In this document: one piece after another, positions 41,935 through 52,284 of the stretch
Position numbering within the stretch: the first letter of the stretch is position 1
How the letters are laid out: every line of letters starts with the position of its first letter
From: Gonocerus acuteangulatus
Taxonomy: Eukaryota; Arthropoda; Insecta; Hemiptera; Coreidae
Assembly (NCBI GenBank): GCA_946811695.1
Contig: OX328132.1
Span: 129,428,208-129,492,207, forward strand
Length of the DNA stretch: 64,000 nucleotides
Reading direction: 5' to 3'
Translations under genes and position numbers: made by a program
Notes under the pieces: model-generated
Database searches by the model: none
Told to the model about the DNA's origin: nothing
The model's input: the letters and a program-made list of their open reading frames with translations, nothing else

Positions 41935-43222
41935 TAAAAAAGTCCGACTCGCAGGAACTGCGTCATCTTAGCGCGGTTACAAACATCTCGAAGAAATGGA
42001 ATAGATTAGCAGCACAAATCACAGGAAACTGACAGTAGCCAACATACACAGAAGCGGATAATTCTTAATCTGTATAGTCAATAGAATTATGTACTGAAAA
42101 CGTACTTACTCTTCGACTACTGCTGAGAAGGCTCTATTCTAAACAACCAAACATTTTAAGTATCTTGTTTTACTAGCAAATTCGTTTTACTGTTATAATC
42201 AACTGTAAATATGTGCTTCATGGCGAATAAAATTCCATTCGGTCGTGGGTTAAATCTTTTTATAAAATAAGAAATAACGATAACTTCAGTTGGAGGCTAT
42301 GAGGAAGGTTATATAGATAGGATAATTCAAAACAAAGTACGCACACTTCATCATGATAAGCCACAGAAGAAGGAAACGACTTTACTTTTCACCGTTTCTT
42401 AGCTTATTTTATTACAATACTAACTTTACTGATAAATGCAATTTAAAACAAGAAACAACCAATTAAAAAGTGAGATAAACAAAGAGAAAAACCTTTTCAA
42501 AACAACAAAACAAACACTTTTTAAGTTTTAAGCGCTTATGTCTCTGATTGACGTTGCCCCATCGAATATTGCTTCAGAACCTTTTTTGTAGAGAATTTAG
42601 TAAGCATTCGAATGGTCACCTTTCACTTACTACGATTTTTCAACCGTTATCGAGATATTTACGAAAAATATATGAAGATCCGAAAACGTTCCATGTCTAT
42701 TAATAAAATATTTTTTTCGCATACTTCCTTAACTCCAAATATAACCAAAATTTAAAAATCTTAGTTGGGATTAATTTCCAATATGTAGAAAATATTTCAA
42801 TTGAATCCCGCGATTCTAAGTACCCACAAAAAAATAATGAATTACAAAAACATTGATTCCACTTTTCTCAAAAACGGTTACAGATACCGCATTAAAAATG
42901 GTTTCATTCGTTTTCCTATGTTAAGAAACTTATAAAACAAGTACCTGCAAGCATATAAACTAAAAAACGTAAGCGTTACGATTTTTTTTGCGCGAATTTC
43001 GCCCCAAACACTATCTTCCCGTGGACGAATTCTGCTGGTTAACGAACTTGACCTTTAAAATTAGAAGACTGATTTTTGTACTAAATTTCATCAAAATCGG
43101 GCCATTTTTGAGCTTGCTAGAGCGTTAACAGACAAGCATATATATAAATGCGGATTATAATATATTATAAATATATATAAAGCGGGTTCTCCCTATGGAG
43201 ATAGGGAGTAACCACGCTAAAA
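41935..43222 (+). mobile_element. Family A, most complete copy (about 1.29 kb)
   Basis: The left end reads CGACTCGCAGGAACTGCG, TCATCTTAGCGCGGTTAC. The interior has AGGAAACTGACAGTAGCC, TCTGATTGACG, CTTCCTTAACTCC, CGTAAGCGTTACG, TGCTGGTTAACGAACTTG and AAATTTCATCAAAATCGG. A short TA-rich tract is followed by the palindromic right end AGCGGGTTCTCCCTATGG / ATAGGGAGTAACCACGCTAAAA (43180-43222). The outer TTAGCGCGGTTAC and the inverse of GTAACCACGCTAA form an inverted terminal pair. No coding capacity; superfamily unknown. Confidence 0.65.
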
Positions 43223-43812
43223 GGACCAATCGAACCTCGCTCAAAAAGTTTTCTTCAAATCAGCTTTGCATTGCCCATTTAAACAATTTTTCTTCACATA
43301 AACACTCTTTGATATGAGTTTTGATTTTTTAACGAAGAATTTTAGCCCATAAATAAATGGGAAAAAAGGTTCCAAGGTAGTATTAGCCCTTAAATAAAGC
43401 CACAATTTCTACCTAAAATGAGTACTATTTATTTGGGACTGATTCAGCTTGAATTACAAACCATCTTCAGAGCTATGACTCTTTGAAATGTAGCCACCAA
43501 GATACGGAGCTACAGAGCTGTTCTCTCTCTCTCTCCTTCAGAACCCTCCCTTCTAATTCAACCTTATTCCTTGGGGAATTACGCATTTTAGTTATAAAAA
43601 GTATTTTTATTTAACAAATCACCGCACCTCGATTATCTAAACCTTCTCAATACCAACGGTCGACTATCTCTTCAGTATAGAATAAATGAGTTTCTATCTT
43701 GCCAACATGTTGAGGCTATAGCGAGAAGAACTGACCAGTCACTCACCACTCCAGTCACCTACCAATCCAGCCGATTTCCATTAGGAATTTGTCTCATGGA
43801 GACCTACTTCTA
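43223..43812. other. Spacer with a decayed PLE-like motif
   Basis: At 43437-43473 the minus strand has CTCTGAAGATGGTTTG ... CAAGCTGAATC, matching the order of the subfamily 2 hammerhead-like motif but with a broken GAAA. Otherwise unassigned. Confidence 0.4.
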
Positions 43813-44485
43813 AGGCTGCGTCTACATTGGCCCGTATTCCTCCCGATCCGATTTCGTTTGACCGACAGCGGCCGACATTTGTGCCTACATTGGTCCCGAC
43901 CTCGACCGATCCGATCTAGTCACAGCTCGTCAGTAATGAACTCTTAGTGAAGTGTAAATGAGTGATTGATTTAAGAAATACCACCTAATAAGCATTGAAA
44001 CCTTCGATTCGTTTGTTAGAGGTATAAGGGAGGAGTTGAGAGGCCTATCAATCTTCCGGAAGTATATCAGTCCCGAAGAAAAATCGTAGTGTAAGGCCTC
44101 GGGTACGATACGAGCGATGAGCGACAGAACGGCAGAGCGTCCGCGCGTTTAGGAGAAGAGGGGCACTGGCTACGATACAGAGCGGCTGGGCGGTAATTTT
44201 CTTTAGTCTCCGTCATCGCATGCTCCAATATACAGGAGTAAGTATATATTATTAATATGAAGAAAATTATTACATCCGTTGATACGCACGTCGCTGGATA
44301 TCGGATCGGATAGAGTTGGGACGAATGTAGGCACCTCCGTTGAGACGCTTGTCGCTGGATATCGGATCGGATCGAGTGGGGACCAATGTAGGGACTTCCG
44401 TTGATACGCATGTCGCTGGATATCGGATCGAATCGAGTGCGGACCAATGTAGGCACCTCCGTTGATACGCACGTCGCTGGATATA
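43813..44485. mobile_element. Candidate inverted element with 60-bp units in its right part
   Basis: Left part: TGCGTCTACATTGGCCCG and TGCCTACATTGGTCCCG, each followed by GATCCGAT. Right part: about 3.5 direct 60-bp units containing ATATCGGATCGGATCGAG and GGACCAATGTAGGCACC, i.e. the same words inverted. This is the layout of a foldback with unequal arms; ends and target duplication are not resolved. Confidence 0.45.
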
Positions 44486-44487
44486 TA

Positions 44488-44957
44488 TATACTACGCTTG
44501 AGAGCAGTTAGAGATAATATGCTTGTGAGCAGTAAGGGATACTATGCTTGAGAGCAGTTAGGGATACTATGCTTGAGAGCAGTTAGGGATACTATGCTTG
44601 AGGGCAATTAGGGATACTATGCTTGAGAGCAGTTAGAGATACAATGCTTGAGAGCAATTAGGGATACTATGCTTGAGAGCAGTTAGGGATACTATGCTTG
44701 AAAGCAGTTAGTGATACTATGCTTGAGAGCAGTTAGGGATACTACACTTGAGAGCAGTTAGGGATACTACGCTTGAGAGCAGTTAGGGGTACTATGCTTG
44801 AAAGCAGTTAGGGATACTACGCTTGAGAGCAGTTAGGGGTACTATGCTTGAAAGCAGTTAGGGATACTACGCTTGAGAGCAGTTAGTGATACTACGCTTG
44901 AGAACAGTTAGGGATACTACGCTTGAGAGCAGTTAGGGACACTATGCTTGAGAGCAG
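44488..44957. repeat. Minisatellite, 25-bp unit
   Basis: About 18 units of 25 bp (CTATGCTTGAGAGCAGTTAG, GGATA) with small substitutions. Starts after a short TA tract at the end of the 60-bp units. Confidence 0.93.
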
Positions 44958-45485
44958 AACATTTAGGAAAGCCTATATATTTTACCAATTCGTTCCATTG
45001 TTATTCTAAATATATGACAAAGGTTGTCTCATAAATATCCAGTTCTTTGGCCGGATACACATAAACACTGTCATACGGTTCATGGTCTTCTGGAAGAATT
45101 ATAGCTACTGTTTGAAATAGTTTTAATGTCTAAGGCATGCCCAATAAATTACAGGAAAGATTAGACGGAAGTTTGTGTGTTGTTGTTTTAGTAGTTCCAG
45201 ATCCTGGGTGACAAGTTCCCTCCAATACAAGGCTCCTAGCTTTAACGAGGTACACCTGGTGGCCACGAGATACTGGGAAACAGACCTCTTCTTCTAAAGG
45301 AGATATGGTAAATAACTCTTTAAAAATAGCTTTACACCCTCAAACGGTTTTGTTATATTAGGATAATAGATTTGTGACAGGCATCTTACTCAAATTATTT
45401 AAAAAAAAAAAAAAAAAAATTGAGTTTGAGGACCACAGCATTTATTGATCTCTGGTATAGTAATGTTCTCTTCTTATGTACCGGG
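44958..45485. other. Unassigned spacer
   Basis: Includes an A-run at 45401-45419; no recognised feature. Confidence 0.4.
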
Positions 45486-47170
45486 TTTAAATATTTTCTA
45501 AAGATATCTATTACGTATGAGCTGGGATGTATTTCCTAAAGTTATCCATGATGTGCTTGGATGTAATTTTTTTCTTTTTTTTTTTCAATTTTCTTTTTGA
45601 TTGATATTTACAATCTGTACAAATACGTACAATAAGTAAATTTGTTCAAACAATGGCAACACACTGGATGAGATGAGGGGAGAAGGCAGACATTACTGCT
45701 ACTCCCAATGACAGTTCTGGACTTATCTTATGTTAATGCAAAGGATGTATTTTCTAAAGATATCTTTTATGTGCTTGGATGTATTTTGTAAAGATATCTA
45801 TTATGTGCTTGGATTATTTTCTAAAGATATGTATGATGTATTTTCTAAAGATATCTATTATGTGCTTGGATGTATTTTCTAAAGATATCTATTATGTGCT
45901 TGGATTATTTTCTAAAGATATCTATGATGTGCTTGGATGTATTTTCTAAAGACATCTATTATGTGCTTGGATTATTTTCTAAAGATATCTATGATGTGCT
46001 TGGATGTATTTTCTAAAGATATCTATTATGCGCTGGGATTATTTTCTGAAGATATCTATTATGTGTTTGGATTATTTTCTGAAGATATCTATGATGTGCT
46101 TGGATGTATTTTCTAAAGATATCGATGATGTGCTTGGATGTATTTTCTAAAGATATTTAGGTATTATGTGTTTGGATGTATTTTCTAAAGATATCTATGA
46201 TGTGCTTGGATGTATTTTCTAAAGATATCTATTATGTGCTTGGATTATTTTCTAAAGATATCTATGATGTGCTTGGATGTATTTTCTAAAGATATCTATT
46301 ATGTGCTGGGATTATTTTCTGAAGATATCTATTATGTGTTTGGATTATTTTCTGAAGATATCTATGATGTGCTTGGACGTATTTTCTAAAGATATCTATT
46401 ATGTGCTTGGATGTATTTTCTAAAGATATCTATTATGTGCTTGGATATATTTTCTAAAGATATCTATGATGTGCTTGGATGTATTTTCTAAAGATATTTA
46501 GGTATTATGTGTTTGGATGTATTTTCTAAAGATATCTATTATGTGCTTGGATGTATGTTCTAAAGATATCTATGATGTGTTTGGATTATTTTCTGAAGAT
46601 ATCTATTATGTGCTTGGATGTATTTTCTAAAGATATCTATGATGTGCTTGGATTATTTTCAGAAGATATCTATTATGTGCTTGGATGTATTTTCTAAAGA
46701 TATCTATGATGTGCTTGGATGTATTTTCTAAAGATATCTATTATGTGCTAGGATATATTTTCTAAAGATATCTATGATGTGCTTGGATGTATTTTCTAAA
46801 GATATCTATTATGTGCTTGGATGTATTTTCTAAAGACATCTATTATGTGCTTGGATTATTTTCTAAAGATATCTATGATGTGCTTGGATGTATTTTCTAA
46901 AGATATTTAGGTATTATGTGTTTGGATGAATTTTCTAAAGATATCTATTATGTGCTTGGATTATTTTCTAAAGATATCTATGATGTGCTTGGATGTATTT
47001 TCTAAAGATATTTAGGTATTATGTGTTTGGATGTATTTTCTAAAGATATGGATGATGCGCTTGGATGTATTTTCTAAAGGTATCGATGATGTGTTTGGAT
47101 GTATTTTCTAAAGATATCGATGATGTGCTTGGATGTATTTTATAAAGATGTCTATAATGTGCTTGGATGT
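45486..47170. repeat. Minisatellite, 31-34-bp unit
   Basis: About 45 units of TGCTTGGATGTATTTTC and TAAAGATATCTATGATG, with length variants from loss of GTA or insertion of TAGGTATT. Variant blocks recur through the array, so it grew by block duplication. It is interrupted by a retroposon-like insertion at 45566-45742. Confidence 0.92.
45566..45742 (-). mobile_element. Poly-A-tailed insertion inside the array
   Basis: Non-array sequence whose minus strand ends in an A-rich tail (poly-T at 45567-45585 on plus) and carries TTGTACAGATTGTAAATAT. Flanked by ggatgta at 45559-45565 and 45743-45749, although this word also belongs to the array unit. Probably a 5'-truncated retroposon or LINE 3' end. 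Confidence 0.5.
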
Positions 47171-47275
47171 ATTTTATCAGTGGCAACTCTTTGTAATTTC
47201 GCAACGTTGGCGTCATCTTTAAGATTTTGCAATATTTTGAGATTTGACTTATATTTACATTTTTTACGAAAGATT

Positions 47276-47408
47276 AAAGGTCGTGGGTTCGATTCCCACT
47301 AACGATCAGCCCTGTCCTGGATAGAAAAGGGTGGTAACGTATAGATAACCCGCCCCAAAATTCGTAGTTAATAATAATGGACGTTAAAATTTAAATAAAT
47401 AAATAAAT
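47276..47408 (+). mobile_element. 5'-truncated tRNA-derived SINE, family S3
   Basis: A B-box-like GTGGGTTCGATTCCCAC (47284-47300), a body with CCCTGTCCTGGATAG and an AAAT-repeat tail (about 47388-47408). The A box is missing, so the head is truncated. The body differs from S1 and S2. Confidence 0.6.
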
Positions 47409-47589
47409 ATTTCATCATATAATTTTGTCTCTTAAATGAATAATAAGATTTCATCTACTTTTGACAAGATATTTAGGAATATCAGGTCGAATGGAGCAAG
47501 TGTTTGTAGGCACGAGATTATCAAAGATAAAGATCAAAAGATCATTATTCGCCGACAAATGACAATAACTGGAACGAGGGATTTACTAT

Positions 47590-48230
47590 TTGAGAGAGTA
47601 GGGCATTATTCAATAAACCTTTTATTCAATAATCATTCAAATACATTTTTAATGAATAAGAATTTATTCATTGAATAAATTATTCATCTACTGATTTATT
47701 TTTTATTCAATGAATAACAGGGTTGGCTAATTAATCAACAAAGTTTTATTGAATAAGAATTTATTCATTGACTGATTTTTTTTTAATTTATTGAATAATT
47801 AATTATTTATCATTCTTCATTCATTATTTTTATACATTTAAAATAATGTGGTTTATGGAACAACAAACTCAGATTATTTTAGTTCAGTAAACAATACCAC
47901 TTAAATAAACAATTTTCATTCAAAGTTTAATGAACTTAGTAATTTTTATTAGAAATGATTGTTAAAATAAATCACTTGTATATAACGAAAAATTTCAGTC
48001 AAATAAGTCAATTCATTCCGAAAAAATTGTTTCGAATAAATAACTTTTCTTTAATAAATCATTTTTATTTAATAAAAATTTTCATTCAATAAATCATTGT
48101 TATTCAATAATGAATAAAAATAAAAAGTTACGTTATTCATTGAATTGACTGAATGAAGAATTATTCATTATTCAGAATGAAATAACAGATTTATTCATTA
48201 TTCCGAATGATTAGTTATCCTGTTTTTCGA
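47590..48230. repeat. AT-rich element built of ATTCA/TGAAT words
   Basis: Dense TTATTCATTGAATAA palindromic words on both strands. CAGGGTTGGCTAATTAATC at 47718 resembles a hAT end, and the inverse of ATTAGTTATCCTG (48210-48222) gives CAGGATAACTAAT, a poor partner. Possibly one or two decayed hAT MITEs; no target duplication found. Confidence 0.4.
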
Positions 48231-48254
48231 AGCAAGTGCGTAGCCATGGTTGTA

Positions 48255-49095
48255 AATATACGGGAGGAGAATGGATATTATTGTGTTCATCTTCAAGAAT
48301 GAATATACGGGAGTGTGTGCAATGGATTTCCTAGTCTATGAGACAGCCTGTACACTGTGTGTGCAATGGATTTCCTAGTCTATGAGACAGCGTGTACACC
48401 GTGTGTGCAATGGATTTCCTAGTCTATGAGACAGCCTGTACACCTTGTATTCCTCTTCAAGAATGAATATACGGGAGGAGAATGGATATTATTGTGTTCA
48501 TCTTCAAGAATGAATATACGGGAGTGTGTGCAATAGATTTCCTAGTCTATGAGACAGCCTGTACACTGTGTGTGCAATGGATTTCCTAGTCTATGAGACA
48601 GCGTGTACACCGTGTGTGCAATGGATTTCCTAGTCTATGAGACAGCCTGTACACCGTGTGTGCAATAGATTTCCTAGTCTATGAGACAGCCTGTACACCA
48701 TGTGTGCAATGGATTTCCTAGTCTATGAGACAGCCTGTACACCTTGTATTCCTCTTCAAGAATGAATATACGGGAGGAGTATGGATATTATTGTGTTCCT
48801 CTTCAAGAATGAATATACGGGAGGAGTATGGATATTATTGTGTTCCTCTTCAAGAATGAATATACGGGAGGAGTATGGATATTATTGTGTTCCTCTTCAA
48901 GAATGAATATACGGGAAGAGTATGGATATTATTGTGTTCCTCTTCAAGAATGAATATACGGGAGGAGTATGGATATTATTGTGTTCCTCTTCAAGAATGA
49001 ATATACGGGAAGAGTATGGATATTATTGTGATCCTCTTCAAGAATGAATATACGGGAAGAGTATGGATATTATTGTGTTCCTCTTCAAGAATGAA
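48255..49095. repeat. Compound minisatellite, 44-bp and 50-bp units
   Basis: Unit 1 (44 bp): TGTGTGCAATGGATTTCC, TAGTCTATGAGACAGCC. Unit 2 (50 bp): CCTCTTCAAGAATGAATA, TACGGGAGGAGTATGGAT. A block of both types at 48.26 kb is repeated about 206 bp later. The right half is only unit 2. Confidence 0.92.
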
Positions 49096-49371
49096 TAGAA
49101 GATTGTGGAACCCTGGGTTCCGGTAGAACAATAGCTGCTCGAACCGACGAGGGTACGCAGGCAGAAATATACAAATAATGCAGCTTTCGTCAAAATATCC
49201 CAGCAAATATTCAAAGAATATTTTTTATTTATATATTTGTAGGACTTTTGGACTGGACTGGTTTTGAGAGTTTGTATTTCTTTACACCTTTTGACGCTGA
49301 CAGTTTAAAAATTAAAGGGAATCGCAATTACCCGTCACATTCAAGTCAACTTAAATTACTTATCCTTTTTA

Positions 49372-50165
49372 CGCTTCATAAGAAAAACTTGTTATCTTAA
49401 TTATCCTGCTTGCGCTTCCTATGATGAACTTGTTAAATTGCTAATCCTGCTAACGCTTCATATGATAAACTTGTTAACTTCCTAATCCTGCTTAGGCTTC
49501 ATATGATAAACTTGTTAACTTCCTAATCCTGCTTAGGCTTCATATGATAAACTTGTTAACTTCCTAATCCTGCTTAGGCTTCATATGATAAACTTGTTAA
49601 CTTACTAATCCTGCTTAGGCTTCATATGATAAACTTGTTAACTTCCTAATCCTGCTTAGGCTTCATATGATAAACTTGTTAACTTCCTAATCCTGCTTAG
49701 GCTTCATATGATAAACTTGTTAACTTCCTAATCCTGCTTAGGCTTCATATGATAAACTTGTTAACTTACTAATCCTGCTTAGGCTACATATGATAAACTT
49801 GTTATCTTAATTATCCTGCTTGCGCTTCCTATGATGAACTTGTTAAATTGCTAATCCTGCTAACGCTTCATATGATAAACTTGTTAACTTCCTAATCCTG
49901 CTTAGGCTTCACATGATAAACTTGTTAACTTCCTAATCCTGCTTAGGCTTCATATGATAAACTTGTTAACTTCCTAATCCTGCTTAGGCTTCATATGATA
50001 AACTTGTTAACTTACTAATCCTGCTTAGGCGTCATATGATAAACTTGATAACTTCCTAATCCTGCTTAGGCTTCATATGATAAACTTGTTAACTTCCTAA
50101 TCCTGCTTTGGCTTCATATGATACACTTGTTAACTTACCAACCCTGCTTAAGCGTCATATGATCC
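49372..50165. repeat. Minisatellite, 41-bp unit
   Basis: About 19 units of CTTCATATGATAAACTTG and TTAACTTCCTAATCCTGC. A diverged pair (TTGTTATCTTAATTATCC, TTGTTAAATTGCTAATCC) occurs at 49.39 kb and again at 49.80 kb, i.e. a block of about ten units was duplicated. Confidence 0.94.
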
Positions 50166-50997
50166 GTTAGAGAACCAATAGAAAGTGTACCTCTAAGCCT
50201 ACAAACGAAAAGCTCAAGGAACAATGAGTTTTTGCTGGCTAACGAACTTGAACTTTTAAATTAGACAAAGTATTTTTGTACAATATTTCATAAAAATCGG
50301 ACCATTTTAGAGCCAATAAGAGCCTAAAGAATAATTTTCATCTATTTCTGATAATATCACGAATATAAACATAATATTACTTTTATTTATTTGATGATCA
50401 AACGTTGAAAATAAATGTGTACAAGCAGAGAAAATGAGAGCTGTACTACAAAAAACACGAATTTTTCTCACGAATCTTTAGAAAGACATGAACCTCCGTC
50501 TAGAAGAGAGTAAGATAGAAATGTTAGGTTGGTGGTGTTGAACTAAATTTCTTGTCTAGTTTCACCCCCTGGAGTACAGTCATTAACTAGTCATACACCC
50601 TGTACACACACACACACATACATATATATATACAGGTATGTATATTCGTCGATCTCTCATACGCTCGAAAATGGTCTAAATGGTCTGACTTGAATGAAAT
50701 ATACATAGAAAATACATCGCGCAAGATTTGAAAAGCTTAGAATACAAACTTCTTACAATATTTACTTTAAATAATATAAATATAAATCATATAAACGCGC
50801 CTAACATAATTTTCTGTTTTTCACGAAAGATCAAAACTTCCCAATAACGGCCTGTATTCCTTTACAATGAACGGAAAGGCGCATAGATGACGCAGCCCCT
50901 GCGAATCGGTTCTTTCATTCAATATCTCTATGGAATTTTGTAAGTAGTTTTTGCTTGCTTTCTCAAGATTTCCGTTGTTTGTAAGAGGATGTAGGAG
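50166..50997. mobile_element. Family A fragments, copies 4 and 5
   Basis: A forward fragment at 50225-50330 has TGCTGGCTAACGAACTTG and ATTTCATAAAAATCGG. A reverse fragment lies at about 50617-50912: (TA)n, then CTCGAAAATGGTCTAAATGG, and at its far side the inverse of the left end (CGCATAGATGACGCAGCCC, CTGCGAATCGG). The second is an internally deleted copy. Confidence 0.5.
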
Positions 50998-51374
50998 CTA
51001 GGGCGGCTACCTGCTCCCGCCGCGCCCAGCTCTCGGCGCCTGCCACCTCCAAACCATCCCTTCCACTCAATATGGTGGATTATGTCAAGGTAGGCAGTTA
51101 CCTGCTCCCGCCGCGCCCAGCTCTCGGCGCCTGCCACCTCCAAACCATCCCTTCCACTCAATATGGTGGATTATGTCAAGGTAGGCAGTTACCTGCTCCC
51201 GCCGCGCCCAGCTCTCGGCGCCTGCCACCTCCAAACCATCCCTTCCACTCAATATGGTGGATTATGTCAAGGTAGGCAGTTACCTGCTCCCGCCGCGCCC
51301 AGCTCTCGGCGCCTGCCACCTCCAAACCATCCCTTCCACTCAATATGGTGGATTATGTCAAGGTAGGCAGTTAC
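50998..51374. repeat. Minisatellite, 91-bp unit, GC-rich, 4 copies
   Basis: Four identical 91-bp units (CCTGCTCCCGCCGCGCCC, AGCTCTCGGCGCCTGCC, CAATATGGTGGATTATG). Far more GC-rich than the surroundings and without sequence decay, suggesting recent expansion. Confidence 0.95.
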
Positions 51375-51479
51375 CTTAGTAGTCCTTACACACCTTAGTC
51401 TGTAGTCTTGACATCAAATATCATTCTTAAAATATTTTTATTTGGATGACATATCTTTTATAACCCGTTGATTCAAATA

Positions 51480-51897
51480 GTTATATATCTAGTTCAATTA
51501 GTTTAGGAATAGAAGCAATTATTTCAAAGAAAAGGAAGATTTTAGACGCCACAACCGGAAACTGATAGCACCCCAAGAGGAAATTATTCCATCCTCTTTC
51601 TTCGAGTTCACTACAGGAAAACACTATAACCAACATATTTCTCATTTTCTTACCCTGTTTTACTAAAATAATCATTTTACTTTTAAATGCAATTTGCAAA
51701 ACAATTGCAAAAATTAAAAAAACCTCTATTCAGGGGGTCTCCCGTGGTCTAGTGGCTAGCGCGCTAGATTCGTAAGCGGGAGATGGTGGGTTCGATCCCC
51801 ACCGGCACCAGAAATATTCTCATCTCAGGGCTCGCTGAGAAAATTCCTGGCTGCACCCTGGACGTCGGCGCTAATGTCCACGATTCGTCGATGCGCC

Positions 51898-51957
<60 letters not shown>

Positions 51958-52215
51958 ACCTCTATTCAGGTAAATAGAGACGAAATCCCAGGAAAAAGAG
52001 CAAAACACTTTGGACATTTTAAGCACCTATTTCTCTTATAGACACGGCCCTCAAAAATTGCTGTAAGATTCCAAATAGCCACTTTTTTAAAATCTTTTTC
52101 AAGATATTTAAGAAAATATACATAAATATGTACTAAAATTTATCATGTCTGTTAATATTTTTTTTTTCTCGTAGTTCTTTAACTCCAAAAGAAACCAAAA
52201 TTAAAATTCCTTAGG
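51480..52215 (+). mobile_element. Family A copy 6, interrupted by a SINE
   Basis: Shares CCACAACCGGAAACTGA, TTACCCTGTTTTACTAAAA, ATTTCTCTTATAGAC, CTTTAACTCC and AAACCAAAATTAAAA with the 7-kb and 42-kb copies in the same order. An S1 SINE is inserted at 51735-51957. The right part is missing. Confidence 0.58.
51735..51957 (+). mobile_element. tRNA-derived SINE, copy 3 (family S1)
   Basis: Full-length on the plus strand: GGGTCTCCCGTGGTCTAG (A box), GGTGGGTTCGATCCCCACC (B box), the body ending GATGCGCCGT and a poly-A tail of about 56 bp. Target duplications acctctattcagg at 51722-51734 and 51958-51970. The long pure tail suggests a young insertion into an older family A copy. Confidence 0.93.
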
Positions 52216-52284
52216 TTGCGTTTACATCTGATAGTTCTCGGAGGAAGTATATCTCAGGGGTCGGATATCTAGGCGCACGGTAGT

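Noticed and set aside
44067..44456. 129-codon minus-strand frame
   Set aside because: Mostly the 60-bp unit read in a fortuitous open frame.
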